The notes below the pieces were generated by a model that was given only the letters and a program-made list of their open reading frames with translations, was not told where the DNA came from and made no database searches. 64,000 bases of DNA, taken from assembly GCF_025996515.1 (NCBI RefSeq), contig NZ_BLRH01000060.1, positions 1,612,001-1,676,000 of the forward strand, read 5' to 3'. The DNA is from Rhizohabitans arisaemae (GTDB taxonomy: Bacteria > Actinomycetota > Actinomycetes > Streptosporangiales > Streptosporangiaceae). This document shows, piece by piece, positions 1-8,282 of this stretch. How positions within the stretch are numbered: the first letter of the stretch is position 1; every line of letters starts with the position of its first letter. The position numbers and the translations under genes are program-made.

Positions 1-1
1 G

Positions 2-319
2 CGCGTCCTGCTCCTCGGCGTGACCTACAAGCCCGACATCGCCGACGAGCGCGAGACCCCGGCCGTCCCGGTCGCGCGGGTGCTGCGCGAGCTCGGCGCC
101 GAGCTGGTGTTCGCCGACCCCTACGTCTCGTCGTGGGCGGTCGACGGAGTTCCCGTACCCCGCGAGGAGGATCTGGCCGTCGCCGTGGAGTCGGCGGACG
201 TCACCGTACTGCTCCAGCAGCACGCCGCCTTCGACCTGTCCGTGGTCGAGGATCGGGCGCGGCTGGTGCTCGACACCCGTGGCGTGCTCGCTGAGGCCGT
301 ACACATCGAACGGCTCTAG
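2..319 (+). CDS. Nucleotide-sugar dehydrogenase, C-terminal part (5' end cut by window)
   Basis: Only the last 105 codons are present. The reading frame is open from base 2 and ends at a TAG at 317-319. The protein begins with VLLLGVTYKPDIADERETPA, the characteristic start of the C-terminal UDP-binding domain of UDP-glucose/GDP-mannose dehydrogenases, where the motif GxxYKxxxxDxRxSP is usual. These NAD-dependent enzymes oxidise a sugar C6 to a carboxylate, or act on UDP-GlcNAc in WecC/WbpA-type enzymes, and supply uronic acids for surface polysaccharide. The next gene, a glycosyltransferase, starts 10 bp downstream, so both probably belong to one cell-surface sugar operon. The exact substrate cannot be told from this fragment. 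Confidence 0.85.
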   Translation, partial: RVLLLGVTYKPDIADERETPAVPVARVLRELGAELVFADPYVSSWAVDGVPVPREEDLAVAVESADVTVLLQQHAAFDLSVVEDRARLVLDTRGVLAEAVHIERL

Positions 320-329
320 GAGTCCCTTC

Positions 330-1421
330 GTGCGCGTGCTCGTCATGACGGTGGTCCATCACCCGGAGGACGCACGGATCCTGCATCGGCAGATCCGTGC
401 GATCGTCGATGCCGGTCATGAGGTCACGTACGCTGCGCCGTACACCGCGCGGGGGGTGGTTCCGCGCTCGTGGGTCACCGGCGTGGACCTGCCGCGGGCG
501 GCGGAACGCAAGCGTCTGACCGCCATCAGGGCCGCCCGGCGGCTCTTCAAACGGATGCGGGACGAGGTCGACATCGTCCTCATCCACGATCCGGAGCTGC
601 TGCTCGCCGTCGTCGGGGTGAAGAACCGGCCACCGGTGGTGTGGGACGTCCACGAGGACACCCCGGCCACGCTGTCGCTCAAGCCCTGGCTGCCGTCGAT
701 CTTCCGGCCGCCCGTCCGTTATTTCGCCAGGTCGCTGGAGGCCGCGGCGGAGCGGCGGCTGCACCTCATCCTGGCCGAGACGGCGTACGCGAGCCGGTTC
801 CGCAAGCCGCATCCGGTGATCCCGAACGAGACCTGGGTGCCCGACCACGTCTCCCCGCCCGGGGACGACCGGGTCGTCTACCTGGGCTGGCTCTCCCACG
901 CGCGGGGCGTGCACGAGGCGGTCGAGGTGGCCCGCCTGCTGCAGCCGCATCGGATCGCGGTCGAGCTGATCGGGTACGCCGACCCGCAGACCCGGCCGCT
1001 GCTCAAGGACGCGGTCGCCGCCGGCCTGCTGGAGTGGCGGGACTTCATGCCGAACGACGAGGCGCTGAAGCGGCTGGACGGCGCGCTCGCCGGCCTGTCG
1101 CTCCTGCACGACGAGCCGAACTACCGGCACTCGATGCCGACCAAGATCGTGGAGTACATGGCGCACGGGATCCCCGTCATCACGACGCCTTCCCCGCGCG
1201 CCGTCGAGCTGGTCGAACGGTACGGCAGCGGCGTGGTCGTGCCGTGGCGGGATCCGGGGGCGGTGGCGCAAGCCGTACTCCGCCTGCACGAGGACACCGG
1301 GGAGCGGCGGGCTCAGGGGCAGCGGGGCTACGACGCGGCGCGGGCATACCACCACTGGCCGAACTCGGCCCGTCGATTCGTCAGGGAGCTGGAATCGTGG
1401 GTGGCGAAGCCTGGGGTCTGA
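330..1421 (+). CDS. Glycosyltransferase (GT4-like, GT-B fold)
   Basis: The protein has 363 residues. I chose GTG at 330 because AGGAG at 317-321 sits 8 bp upstream and the Rossmann-like first strand VRVLVMTVVHHPEDARIL begins there. The C-terminal half carries a typical retaining GT4 donor-site segment, PTKIVEYMAHGIPVITT at about residue 269, followed by a conserved acidic stretch. It probably transfers a nucleotide-activated sugar to a polysaccharide or lipid acceptor at the cytoplasmic face of the membrane. It follows the nucleotide-sugar dehydrogenase by 10 bp and precedes a membrane-anchored DUF4434-like protein, so it belongs to a surface-glycan locus. Donor and acceptor are unknown. Confidence 0.85.
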   Translation: MRVLVMTVVHHPEDARILHRQIRAIVDAGHEVTYAAPYTARGVVPRSWVTGVDLPRAAERKRLTAIRAARRLFKRMRDEVDIVLIHDPELLLAVVGVKNRPPVVWDVHEDTPATLSLKPWLPSIFRPPVRYFARSLEAAAERRLHLILAETAYASRFRKPHPVIPNETWVPDHVSPPGDDRVVYLGWLSHARGVHEAVEVARLLQPHRIAVELIGYADPQTRPLLKDAVAAGLLEWRDFMPNDEALKRLDGALAGLSLLHDEPNYRHSMPTKIVEYMAHGIPVITTPSPRAVELVERYGSGVVVPWRDPGAVAQAVLRLHEDTGERRAQGQRGYDAARAYHHWPNSARRFVRELESWVAKPGV

Positions 1422-1464
1422 TCTTTAGCCGCGTTCGCGGCGATTGGCCGGTAGGGTCCACCTT

Positions 1465-3288
1465 GTGCGTGGACTGAGACCGACTTTAATCGCGCTTATA
1501 TTGGCCTCGGTCATCATCACGGCGGTGGCCGTGATCACTCTCGTCGTCGACGACGGCGTCCCCGCGGCCGACCGGACCCCGAGGCCCACGGCCGCCCCCG
1601 TGGCGACCCCGAGTCCCACCGCCTTCACCGACCCCTGCGGGACCTTCGACACCGCGGTGGTGAACCCGTATCCGGTGACCGGGTACTGGCTGATCCCCTC
1701 CAAGGACCCGTGCACCTGGCGGAAGCAGCTGGAGCAGATCCACCGGGTCGGCGGGGACACCGTGATCCGGCTCGGCATCTCGATGTCGCCGCGGTTCGTC
1801 GACAACGACGGCCGGATCCGGGATGACGCCGGTGAGAACGTGGACGACCGCTACGCCACCTGTGTGGAGGACGGCAAACCCTGTGTGGCGGCCGCGGAGG
1901 ATCAGCTGCGGGCGGCCCACCGCGACAACCGGATCACCCAGACCTACGTCTACCGGACGGACGAGGCTTTCGGCGAGACCATCCTGCGGTGCCCGCCGTA
2001 CGACAAGGTGGTCAAAGCCGGGAAATACATCTTCCACCGGCTGCTCGTCCCCGAGGACGGATCCGACGACTCCTCATGCAACGGGTACGAGCGCGGCAAG
2101 CGGTACCACCTCATCCTGATCAGAGGGGTGGAGCGGGACAGCCTGACCGAACTGCTCGACCTGGCGGACCGCTTCCGGATGCAGATCTTCCCGGCGCTGC
2201 CTGTGCCGCCCCGCGACCCGGCTCAGCAGGTCCGTGCCGACCCCCGGCACATCCCCGCCCTAACCACGCTGACCCGGCGGATCATGCACGACTACCAGCA
2301 GCGTTTTTCCGGGCGGAACTCCCTCGGCGGCTTCTACCAGTCATTCGAGGTCCAGCTGCGCGCCTGGAAGGACCCGGCGAGCAACCGCACCCTCGAGGTC
2401 TACCGGGAGCAGCACGAGATCGTCCGCCAGGAGATGCCGGACAAGAAAATCCTGATCAGCCCCTATCTGGATTCCCGCAAACGGGTTGCCTTCGGCGCTC
2501 CGCCGGAGGAGGCGCGGGCCGGGTTCAAGGCCATCGCCGAAACCGGGGTGCACATCATCGCCCCCCAGGACGGCAGGGGCACCGGCAAGGGCGCCCTGTT
2601 CTGGCCGAACGAGGGCGGCCGGGCCGTCGACCAGCGGCTCCGGCCGGTGGTGGGGGAGAGCACCAACAGCACCGCGTACCACGCCTCCACCCGGGAGCAC
2701 TTCGCCCAGATGGCCGAGGCCCGGGACGAGCTCGCGGCGGCCGGCAAGAAGGTGGAACTCTGGGCGAACGTGGAGGCGTTCGAGCCGTCCGGGGTCGAAA
2801 GGTGCAGCAAGACCGGGACGCGGGGCCGTACCGACAAAGCACGCCTGGATCAGGCCGTGATGTTCGTCGGCCCTCATGCCAGCAAGATCATCTCCTACAT
2901 GTGGAGCGACTTCTTCACCTGCCGGGGCAGCCACGAGGCGACCCTGGCGCAGGAGGTCGCCGCCGACTGGGACCAGCCGATCGTCCTGCAGGCCGTGCGG
3001 CGGAGCCGGGACATCCAGGACGGGGTGCTGATCCAGGGGTACGGGCTCACCAACGCCACGGTGACGATCACCTGGCCGGGGCAGCCGGCGCCGAAGGTCG
3101 TCGACGTGGGCGGGCAGGGATGGCACGATCGGACCCAGGTCCCGGGTCTGCCGGCCAGGGTCGAGTCGATCTGGGTCCCGTTGAACTGGGCGGAGATCCC
3201 GGTCGGAGAGTGGATGGCGATCTCGGTGGTCAACGGTTCGCAGAAGAAGAGCGCCAACCCCTACCAGCTCGTGGTCCCACCACGGTGA
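1465..3288 (+). CDS. Membrane-anchored DUF4434-like protein (predicted TIM-barrel, glycosidase-like)
   Basis: The protein has 607 residues. The GTG at 1465 gives a short basic N-terminus followed by one hydrophobic helix (about residues 7-30, LIALILASVIITAVAVITLV) and a Pro/Thr-rich linker, so it is a signal-anchored extracytoplasmic protein. The domain beginning TGYWLIPSKDPCTWRKQLEQ, with later blocks SLGGFYQSFEV, KKILISPYLDS and ELWANVEAFEP, matches the layout of DUF4434 proteins, which are predicted TIM barrels related to glycoside hydrolases. A C-terminal beta-rich part follows. No strong ribosome site is visible; an in-frame TTG at 1444 is an alternative start. Codon 8 is TTA, a rare codon in such genomes. 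The neighbours suggest a role in surface polysaccharide, but the reaction is unknown. Confidence 0.7.
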   Translation: MRGLRPTLIALILASVIITAVAVITLVVDDGVPAADRTPRPTAAPVATPSPTAFTDPCGTFDTAVVNPYPVTGYWLIPSKDPCTWRKQLEQIHRVGGDTVIRLGISMSPRFVDNDGRIRDDAGENVDDRYATCVEDGKPCVAAAEDQLRAAHRDNRITQTYVYRTDEAFGETILRCPPYDKVVKAGKYIFHRLLVPEDGSDDSSCNGYERGKRYHLILIRGVERDSLTELLDLADRFRMQIFPALPVPPRDPAQQVRADPRHIPALTTLTRRIMHDYQQRFSGRNSLGGFYQSFEVQLRAWKDPASNRTLEVYREQHEIVRQEMPDKKILISPYLDSRKRVAFGAPPEEARAGFKAIAETGVHIIAPQDGRGTGKGALFWPNEGGRAVDQRLRPVVGESTNSTAYHASTREHFAQMAEARDELAAAGKKVELWANVEAFEPSGVERCSKTGTRGRTDKARLDQAVMFVGPHASKIISYMWSDFFTCRGSHEATLAQEVAADWDQPIVLQAVRRSRDIQDGVLIQGYGLTNATVTITWPGQPAPKVVDVGGQGWHDRTQVPGLPARVESIWVPLNWAEIPVGEWMAISVVNGSQKKSANPYQLVVPPR

Positions 3289-3350
3289 CCGCGATCTGCG
3301 ACCTGGCGGTTCGCCGGGAAGGCGTCCGGGCGGGGCTCGGGGAGTGTAGC

Positions 3351-4046
3351 GTGCGGACCATGGTTCCGCGGATTCCGGTCAGCGTCGATCTCGTCGTCCT
3401 CACCGTCCGCGAGCAGCAGCTCAGCGCACTGGTCTGGAAGCGGGACCGGTCGCCGTACGCCGGCTGCTGGGCGCTGTCCGGCGGCTTCATCCACCTGGAC
3501 GAGGATCTGCCCGCCGCCGCGGCGCGGGTCCTCGCCGAACGCGCCGGACTCGCCGACGCGCCCGTCCACCTGGAGCAGCTGCAGACGTACGGATACCCGG
3601 ATCGGGACCCGCGCCAGCGGGTGGTCAGCGTCGCCTACCTGGGACTCGCCCCGGACCTGCCCGCGTCCACCGAGGCGCACATGAGCTGGCAGGCGGTCGC
3701 CACCCTGACGGAGATGGCCTTCGACCATCGGCGGATCATGCTGGACGGGATCGAGCGCGCCCGGGCCAAACTGGAGTACACCTCGCTCGGCGCCGCGTTC
3801 TGCCCGTCCTCGTTCACGGTCGCGGAGCTGCGGCGGGTCTACGAGATCGTCTGGGGTCGCTCGCTGGACCCGCGGAACTTTCACCGCAAAGTCACCAAGG
3901 CATCCGGCTTCCTCGTTCCCACCGGCGCGACGACGATCAAGGACGGCGGCCGGCCCGCGCAGCTCTACCGCCGGGGCGACGCCGAGCTCCTCCATCCCCC
4001 GATGCTCCGCCCCGGAGCCCCCGGTCGCATCCCCGAGGTGCACTGA
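3351..4046 (+). CDS. NrtR-like transcriptional regulator (Nudix fold plus winged helix)
   Basis: The protein has 231 residues. GTG at 3351 has GGGGAG 6 bp upstream; ATG at 3360 is an in-frame alternative. Residues 1-140 form a Nudix domain (SVDLVVLTVREQQLSALVWK, then GGFIHLDEDL), and the C-terminal third is a winged helix with the NrtR-type segment YEIVWGRSLDPRNFHRKV. NrtR proteins sense ADP-ribose or related metabolites and repress NAD or sugar-catabolism genes. In the Nudix box the catalytic REUxEE core is replaced by RVLAERAG, so hydrolase activity is unlikely and a sensor role is expected. No NAD gene adjoins it, so the regulon is unknown. It is followed by a convergent PspC-domain gene. 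Confidence 0.85.
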   Translation: MRTMVPRIPVSVDLVVLTVREQQLSALVWKRDRSPYAGCWALSGGFIHLDEDLPAAAARVLAERAGLADAPVHLEQLQTYGYPDRDPRQRVVSVAYLGLAPDLPASTEAHMSWQAVATLTEMAFDHRRIMLDGIERARAKLEYTSLGAAFCPSSFTVAELRRVYEIVWGRSLDPRNFHRKVTKASGFLVPTGATTIKDGGRPAQLYRRGDAELLHPPMLRPGAPGRIPEVH

Positions 4047-4144
4047 CGCCGGTACGGCGGCTCCGCGGCCTCGCCCGTACCGGCGGGCCGGGTGGGGACG
4101 GCTCGTGCGGATGTCCCGGTACGGCGCCTTGCGGCCCGAGGCCG

Positions 4145-4360
4145 TCAGAAGCGGCGTGCTCCCACGGTGTGGTAGCGGGCGGCTCGCTTCGGCGCCTTGG
4201 GGATGACCAGCCACATGATCAGGTAGATGACGAACTGGGGGCCGGGGATGATGCAGGAGAGCAGGGCGAGCAGTCGTACCGTCGTCGGACGCATGCGATA
4301 GCGTTCCGCTACTCCGCCACACACCCCGGCGATGATCCGGTGCTTTCTCGATCGATGCAT
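4145..4360 (-). CDS. PspC-domain small membrane protein
   Basis: This 71-residue protein starts MHRSRKHRIIAGVCGGVAER and continues with one strong membrane segment (about LLALLSCIIPGPQFVIYLIMWLV), the complete PspC domain layout. The ATG at 4360 is preceded by GGAGG with a 6-bp spacer; a TTG two codons earlier overlaps that ribosome site and is less likely. PspC domains occur in envelope-stress regulators, and stand-alone short forms are very common in Actinobacteria, where their role is poorly defined. It is a single gene, convergent with the NrtR-like regulator and divergent from the aminotransferase. Confidence 0.85.
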   Translation of the reverse strand: MHRSRKHRIIAGVCGGVAERYRMRPTTVRLLALLSCIIPGPQFVIYLIMWLVIPKAPKRAARYHTVGARRF

Positions 4361-4519
4361 GGACAACCTCCTCTCCCCCCAAGCTATGTGGTGGATTAGC
4401 CCGATTTTTCAGTCTTTTGGGTGTTTCGCCTCCTCCTGGAGGAGTACGGGGGGAACGCCGGTTAAAGTGAATGGGCGGTGCCACCGGTAAGGCACAGAAT
4501 CAGTGGAGGACAGCGGGAA

Positions 4520-5587
4520 ATGACACCTCGGTTCCGCGAAACTTTGGACGCTCTTCCGGCCTACAAGCCCGGCAAGACGGCGACGTCGCCGGAAGGCAGG
4601 TCGTTCAAACTTTCGTCCAACGAGTCGCCGTACGACCCGTTGCCCGGCGTCGTCGACGCGGTGGCCGCGGCGGCGCGGGAGATGAACCGCTACCCGGACG
4701 CGGGAGCGGTACGGCTCACCGAGGCGATCGCGGAGCGCTACGCCGTACCGGCCTCGCATGTGGCGCTGGGGCCCGGCTCGGTGACGGTCGCCCAGGAGCT
4801 CTTCACGACCGTGGCGGAGCCGGGCGCCGAGGTGATCTACGCGTGGCGCTCGTTCGAGGCGTATCCGCTGCTCTGCGCGCTCGCCGGGACGACGGCGGTC
4901 CAGGTGCCGCTGCGGGACGAGGCACACGACCTGGACGCGATGGCCGACGCGATCACCGACCGCACCAGGATGATCTTCGTCTGCAACCCCAACAACCCGA
5001 CCGGCGTGGCGATCCGCCGTCAGGAGCTGGAGGCGTTCCTCGACCGCGTGCCGGAGAACGTGCTCGTCGTCCTGGACGAGGCCTACCGCGAGTACGTCCG
5101 CGACGCCGAGGTCCCCGACGGGCTCACCCTCTACCCCTCCCGCCCCAACGTCGCGGTGCTCCGCACCTTCTCCAAGGCGTACGGCCTGGCGGGGCTGCGC
5201 GTCGGCTACCTGATCGGGCACGAGCCCGTGGCGACCGCGGTCCGCAAGACGACGGTGCCCTTCGCGATCAACCGCCTCGCCCAGGCGGCGGCCGTGGCGT
5301 CGCTGGCCGCCGAGGCCGAGCTGTACGAGCGCGTCGAGACCGTCGTCAAGGAGCGCGACCGGGTCCGGCAGACCCTGCTCGCCCAAGGATGGACCGTGCC
5401 GCCCACCGAGGGGAACTTCGTCTGGATCCGGCTGGGCGCCGACTCGGCGGCCTTCGCCGCGAGCTGCGCCGAGTCCGGGGTCGCGGTCCGGCCGTTCGAC
5501 GGCGAGGGGGTCAGGATCTCCATCGGGGACGCCGAGTCCAACGACGTCTTCCTCGCGGCGGCCCAGGACTTCCCCTTTCGCCGCTGA
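4520..5587 (+). CDS. Histidinol-phosphate / aromatic aminotransferase (HisC/Pat family)
   Basis: This 355-residue class I/II PLP aminotransferase has an ATG at 4520 preceded by GGAGGA at 4505-4510. Visible family motifs are CNPNNPTG, the PLP-ring aspartate in LDEAYREYV, and [14 protein letters not shown], in which Lys219 forms the Schiff base. The length equals that of HisC and of the actinobacterial phenylalanine aminotransferase Pat. It stands alone rather than in a his operon, and its start ([20 protein letters not shown]) is the form found in the stand-alone actinobacterial proteins. A Pat role (phenylpyruvate or imidazole-acetol phosphate transamination) is therefore at least as likely as histidine biosynthesis. 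It converges on the EamA gene with a 2-bp gap. Confidence 0.85.
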   Translation: MTPRFRETLDALPAYKPGKTATSPEGRSFKLSSNESPYDPLPGVVDAVAAAAREMNRYPDAGAVRLTEAIAERYAVPASHVALGPGSVTVAQELFTTVAEPGAEVIYAWRSFEAYPLLCALAGTTAVQVPLRDEAHDLDAMADAITDRTRMIFVCNPNNPTGVAIRRQELEAFLDRVPENVLVVLDEAYREYVRDAEVPDGLTLYPSRPNVAVLRTFSKAYGLAGLRVGYLIGHEPVATAVRKTTVPFAINRLAQAAAVASLAAEAELYERVETVVKERDRVRQTLLAQGWTVPPTEGNFVWIRLGADSAAFAASCAESGVAVRPFDGEGVRISIGDAESNDVFLAAAQDFPFRR

Positions 5588-5589
5588 GG

Positions 5590-6561
5590 TCAGCCGGAGT
5601 CCACGTCGGCCCCCGCCAGGGCCGGCGTGACCCGCCCTCCGTTCGGTTGGCGCAGCCGTTCGGTGGAGACCACCAGGCCCACCCCGAGCAGGATCACGAC
5701 CCCGGCGCCGAGGATGACCGGGGTCACCGGTTCGCTCAGGATGAGGACGCCGAGGAGTACGGCGACCGCCGGGTTGACGTAGGCGTAGGTGGAGACGAGG
5801 GAGATCGGCGCGTTCTCCAGCAGCCACACATAGGACGTGAAGGCGATGAGCGAGCCGAAGACCACCAGGTAGGCGAGCCCCAGCCAGGACGCGGTGGAGA
5901 ACTCGGCGAGGTTCAGCCGTTCGCCGAAGATCAGGCCGCCCACCGCCAGCCCGAGGCCGCCGGCGAGCATCTCGTAGGTGGAGGCGGCGAACGGATCCCG
6001 CGGCATCGGGACGCGGCCGGAGAAGAACGAGCCGATCGCCCAGGAGAACGAGGCGAACAGCACGACGGTGACGCCGAACGTGGAGGTGGCGGCGGTGTCG
6101 CCGTCGCCGAAGGTGAGGAGGGCGACTCCGCCGAATCCCACGAGCACGCCGGTGAGGGTGAGCAGGTGCGGCCGGTCCCGGGCGATCACCCGGAAGACGA
6201 CGAGCCAGAGCGGCATGGAGGCGACCAGGAGCGCGGCCAGGCCGGAGGAGATGTACTGTTCCGCGACGGACACCAGGCCGTTGCCGGTGGTCAGCAGGAG
6301 CAGCCCGATGAGCGCGGCCCCGCCGAGTTCCCTGGGGGTGACCCTCAGGATGGAGCCCCGTCCGCGCAGGAACAGGATGAGCGCCAGCACGGCGGCCGCG
6401 CTCAGGAAGCGCAGGGCGCCGCTGAGCAGCGGTGGCATGGTCTGGATGACGATCGCGATGGCGAGATAGGTCGAGCCCCAAATCACGTAGACGATCGCGA
6501 GTAAGCCCCACGTCACAAGCGGACGCGGGGCCGATCTGATGTCAGCTGCATTTGAGGCCAT
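5590..6561 (-). CDS. EamA-family drug/metabolite transporter
   Basis: This 323-residue integral membrane protein has about ten hydrophobic helices arranged as two EamA repeats of five. It begins with the family signature LVTWGLLAIVYVIWGSTYLA and a Pro/Gly-rich second helix (MPPLLSGALRFLSAAAV). The second repeat starts near STFGVTVVLFASFSWAIGSFF. Members export small metabolites or amino acids (YdcZ/RhaT/YedA-type), and the substrate cannot be predicted. The C-terminal tail is short and charged. It is transcribed towards the aminotransferase, with only 2 bp between the stop codons, so the pair are convergent. Confidence 0.9.
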   Translation of the reverse strand: MASNAADIRSAPRPLVTWGLLAIVYVIWGSTYLAIAIVIQTMPPLLSGALRFLSAAAVLALILFLRGRGSILRVTPRELGGAALIGLLLLTTGNGLVSVAEQYISSGLAALLVASMPLWLVVFRVIARDRPHLLTLTGVLVGFGGVALLTFGDGDTAATSTFGVTVVLFASFSWAIGSFFSGRVPMPRDPFAASTYEMLAGGLGLAVGGLIFGERLNLAEFSTASWLGLAYLVVFGSLIAFTSYVWLLENAPISLVSTYAYVNPAVAVLLGVLILSEPVTPVILGAGVVILLGVGLVVSTERLRQPNGGRVTPALAGADVDSG

Positions 6562-6655
6562 GACTCATGACAATTCATGGCCGTTTTTCCATATTCCCAA
6601 AGCCGACTATCAGTTCTGAAACCCGCCAGTGCCGTTCTCCGTGGCTTTTAACCTC

Positions 6656-8023
6656 CTAAGGGGCACGTGGCCCAAGCTTCTCCACGATAAGCCGGTAGAG
6701 CTGCCGTGGACGCCCCGGTTGGGGGGTCCTGTTGGGCGGCAACGGCCAGGCGAGCCCCTCGTCGACGAGTGTGCGGAGCAGGCGCCTGGCCGTACGGGCG
6801 GTGACCCCGAGCATGCGGCCCGCCGCCTCGGCGTCGACCACGGTGTCGCCGCCTTCCAGCTTCGCGGCGAGCCGGCCGAGCACCTCGACACCCTTGGGCT
6901 TGACGGGTCCGGCTGGCTGCGGGGGCATTCGCGGGGCGGGCACCAGCGGCCGCCCCTCCCGGTCGACGGCGAAACCCTGGACCTGCTTGCTGGCCTGCGT
7001 ACGGGCCAGCGCGGCCCGGGCGTGCGCCTCCGCCTCATGGGTGGTCCGGCCCATACCGATCCCGACTTCGATGGCGAGACCGAGCTCCTCCCGGATCCTG
7101 GAGGCGAAGGGCGGTACCCGGAAACCGTCCGTGGCGGCCGAGATCGACCCCCTGGTCGACGCCACCAGATAGCTGTGGTCGTCGATGGGCCACACCGAGG
7201 CGTTCATCCGGTGGGCCTCCTGTACCAGGAGCCGCTGCAGCGCCAGCCGCAGCTCGTCCCGCCAGTAGCGCGGCGCGGACCGCCGTACCGGCTCCCGCAG
7301 GGTGGGAACCTCGATGAGCACCACGGCGAGCTGGGACTCCTCCAGCCGGTGATGGGCGCCGAGCAGCGCGGCACCGTGGAGCGCGGTCCGGACCGAGGCG
7401 GTGGTGGGCCTGATCCGGATCGCGGGCACGCCCGCGGCGGTGAGTCGTTCGGCGACACCGGGGAGGCAGGTGAGAGCGCCGGTGGTCACACCGCGCCGCA
7501 GGAGTCGCTCGTGGTAGGCGGCGACGGTGCCGGTGGAGCCGGACTCGTCACGGCTGTGTACATCCTGTATCGGTAACCCTAGATCTTCGTAGGCCTCCTC
7601 AATCTCTGCGCGATTGACGACGTCGACGCTGACGCGTGTCACGTCGATCCGATCGTCCTGAGCGGTCCGTACCAGCGCCGCGTGAAGCGCCGCTCCACCA
7701 AGCGGTACGTAGGTGGCCGGGACCGTCAACACACCTGATCGTCGAGCGAAGTCATACGGGAGTGGGCTCGCGAACAGGCAGACGTCCACACCCGAACCGA
7801 GGCGGACGACTTTGTCGGCCGCCTCCTGTTCGTCGCGATACGCTGCCGCCACCAGCCTGCAGGGTACGGGGGTTGCCCCGTGGCCCATCAGCATGACTCG
7901 CTCGACCAGGTCATGTGGCCCGACGACCCCGATGGTCAAATCGGGTGTCACCGTGCCAGGACGAGATCCGCGGGGATTGGCCCCGCTCGCTTCTTCGACC
8001 CGCTCGACCAAAGTTTGACTCAT
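6656..8023 (-). CDS. Putative transcriptional regulator with C-terminal helix-turn-helix
   Basis: The protein has 455 residues. The C-terminal 90 residues contain a winged-helix-like region (VVDAEAAGRMLGVTARTARR, then LLRTLVDEGL and GRPRQLYRL), suggesting DNA binding. Residues 30-210 alternate beta strands and helices (TIGVVGPHDLVERVML, VDVCLFASPLPYDFARR) and resemble a Rossmann-like ligand-sensing region. A middle region ending LGLAIEVGIGMGRTTHEAEA resembles the back half of degenerate GGDEF/cyclase-like folds. I do not recognise a characterised homologue. It lies upstream of murA on the same strand only by way of a 259-bp gap with a terminator, so co-transcription is unlikely. The function is inferred from architecture only. 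Confidence 0.6.
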   Translation of the reverse strand: MSQTLVERVEEASGANPRGSRPGTVTPDLTIGVVGPHDLVERVMLMGHGATPVPCRLVAAAYRDEQEAADKVVRLGSGVDVCLFASPLPYDFARRSGVLTVPATYVPLGGAALHAALVRTAQDDRIDVTRVSVDVVNRAEIEEAYEDLGLPIQDVHSRDESGSTGTVAAYHERLLRRGVTTGALTCLPGVAERLTAAGVPAIRIRPTTASVRTALHGAALLGAHHRLEESQLAVVLIEVPTLREPVRRSAPRYWRDELRLALQRLLVQEAHRMNASVWPIDDHSYLVASTRGSISAATDGFRVPPFASRIREELGLAIEVGIGMGRTTHEAEAHARAALARTQASKQVQGFAVDREGRPLVPAPRMPPQPAGPVKPKGVEVLGRLAAKLEGGDTVVDAEAAGRMLGVTARTARRLLRTLVDEGLAWPLPPNRTPQPGRPRQLYRLIVEKLGPRAP

Positions 8024-8229
8024 TCCGACATCCGGCTGTCGCTTCCGTCAATGGTGCCGGTCATTCCGGGCGGCCCAAGACCGCCCATTCAGATCCGGTA
8101 ATGCACGCTTGCGTGGCTGGGGCAAAATGACCCTCGCCTTAATGCCCTCGTTGGAACGATCGCTCGAACCGGCCCTAATGTCACGCCCGGATTTGGCACA
8201 CCAGCCTTGACGAGTGGTCAAACAAAGCA

Positions 8230-8259
8230 GCGGAACGGCTCCGAAATGAGCCGTTCCGC
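8230..8259 (-). terminator. Rho-independent terminator of murA
   Basis: A perfect 12-bp inverted repeat (GCGGAACGGCTC at 8230-8241 and its complement at 8248-8259) with a 6-base loop lies 24 bp beyond the murA stop. Read on the minus strand, the hairpin is followed by TGCTTTGTTTG, a T-rich tract. Confidence 0.85.
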
Positions 8260-8282
8260 ATGGTCAGAAGGGGTTTTGGAGG

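Noticed and set aside
201-6511. Long open frames antisense to the sugar, aminotransferase and transporter genes
   Set aside because: They are Arg/Pro/Gly-rich shadows of the real genes, a usual effect of third-position GC bias, with no ribosome sites or domains.
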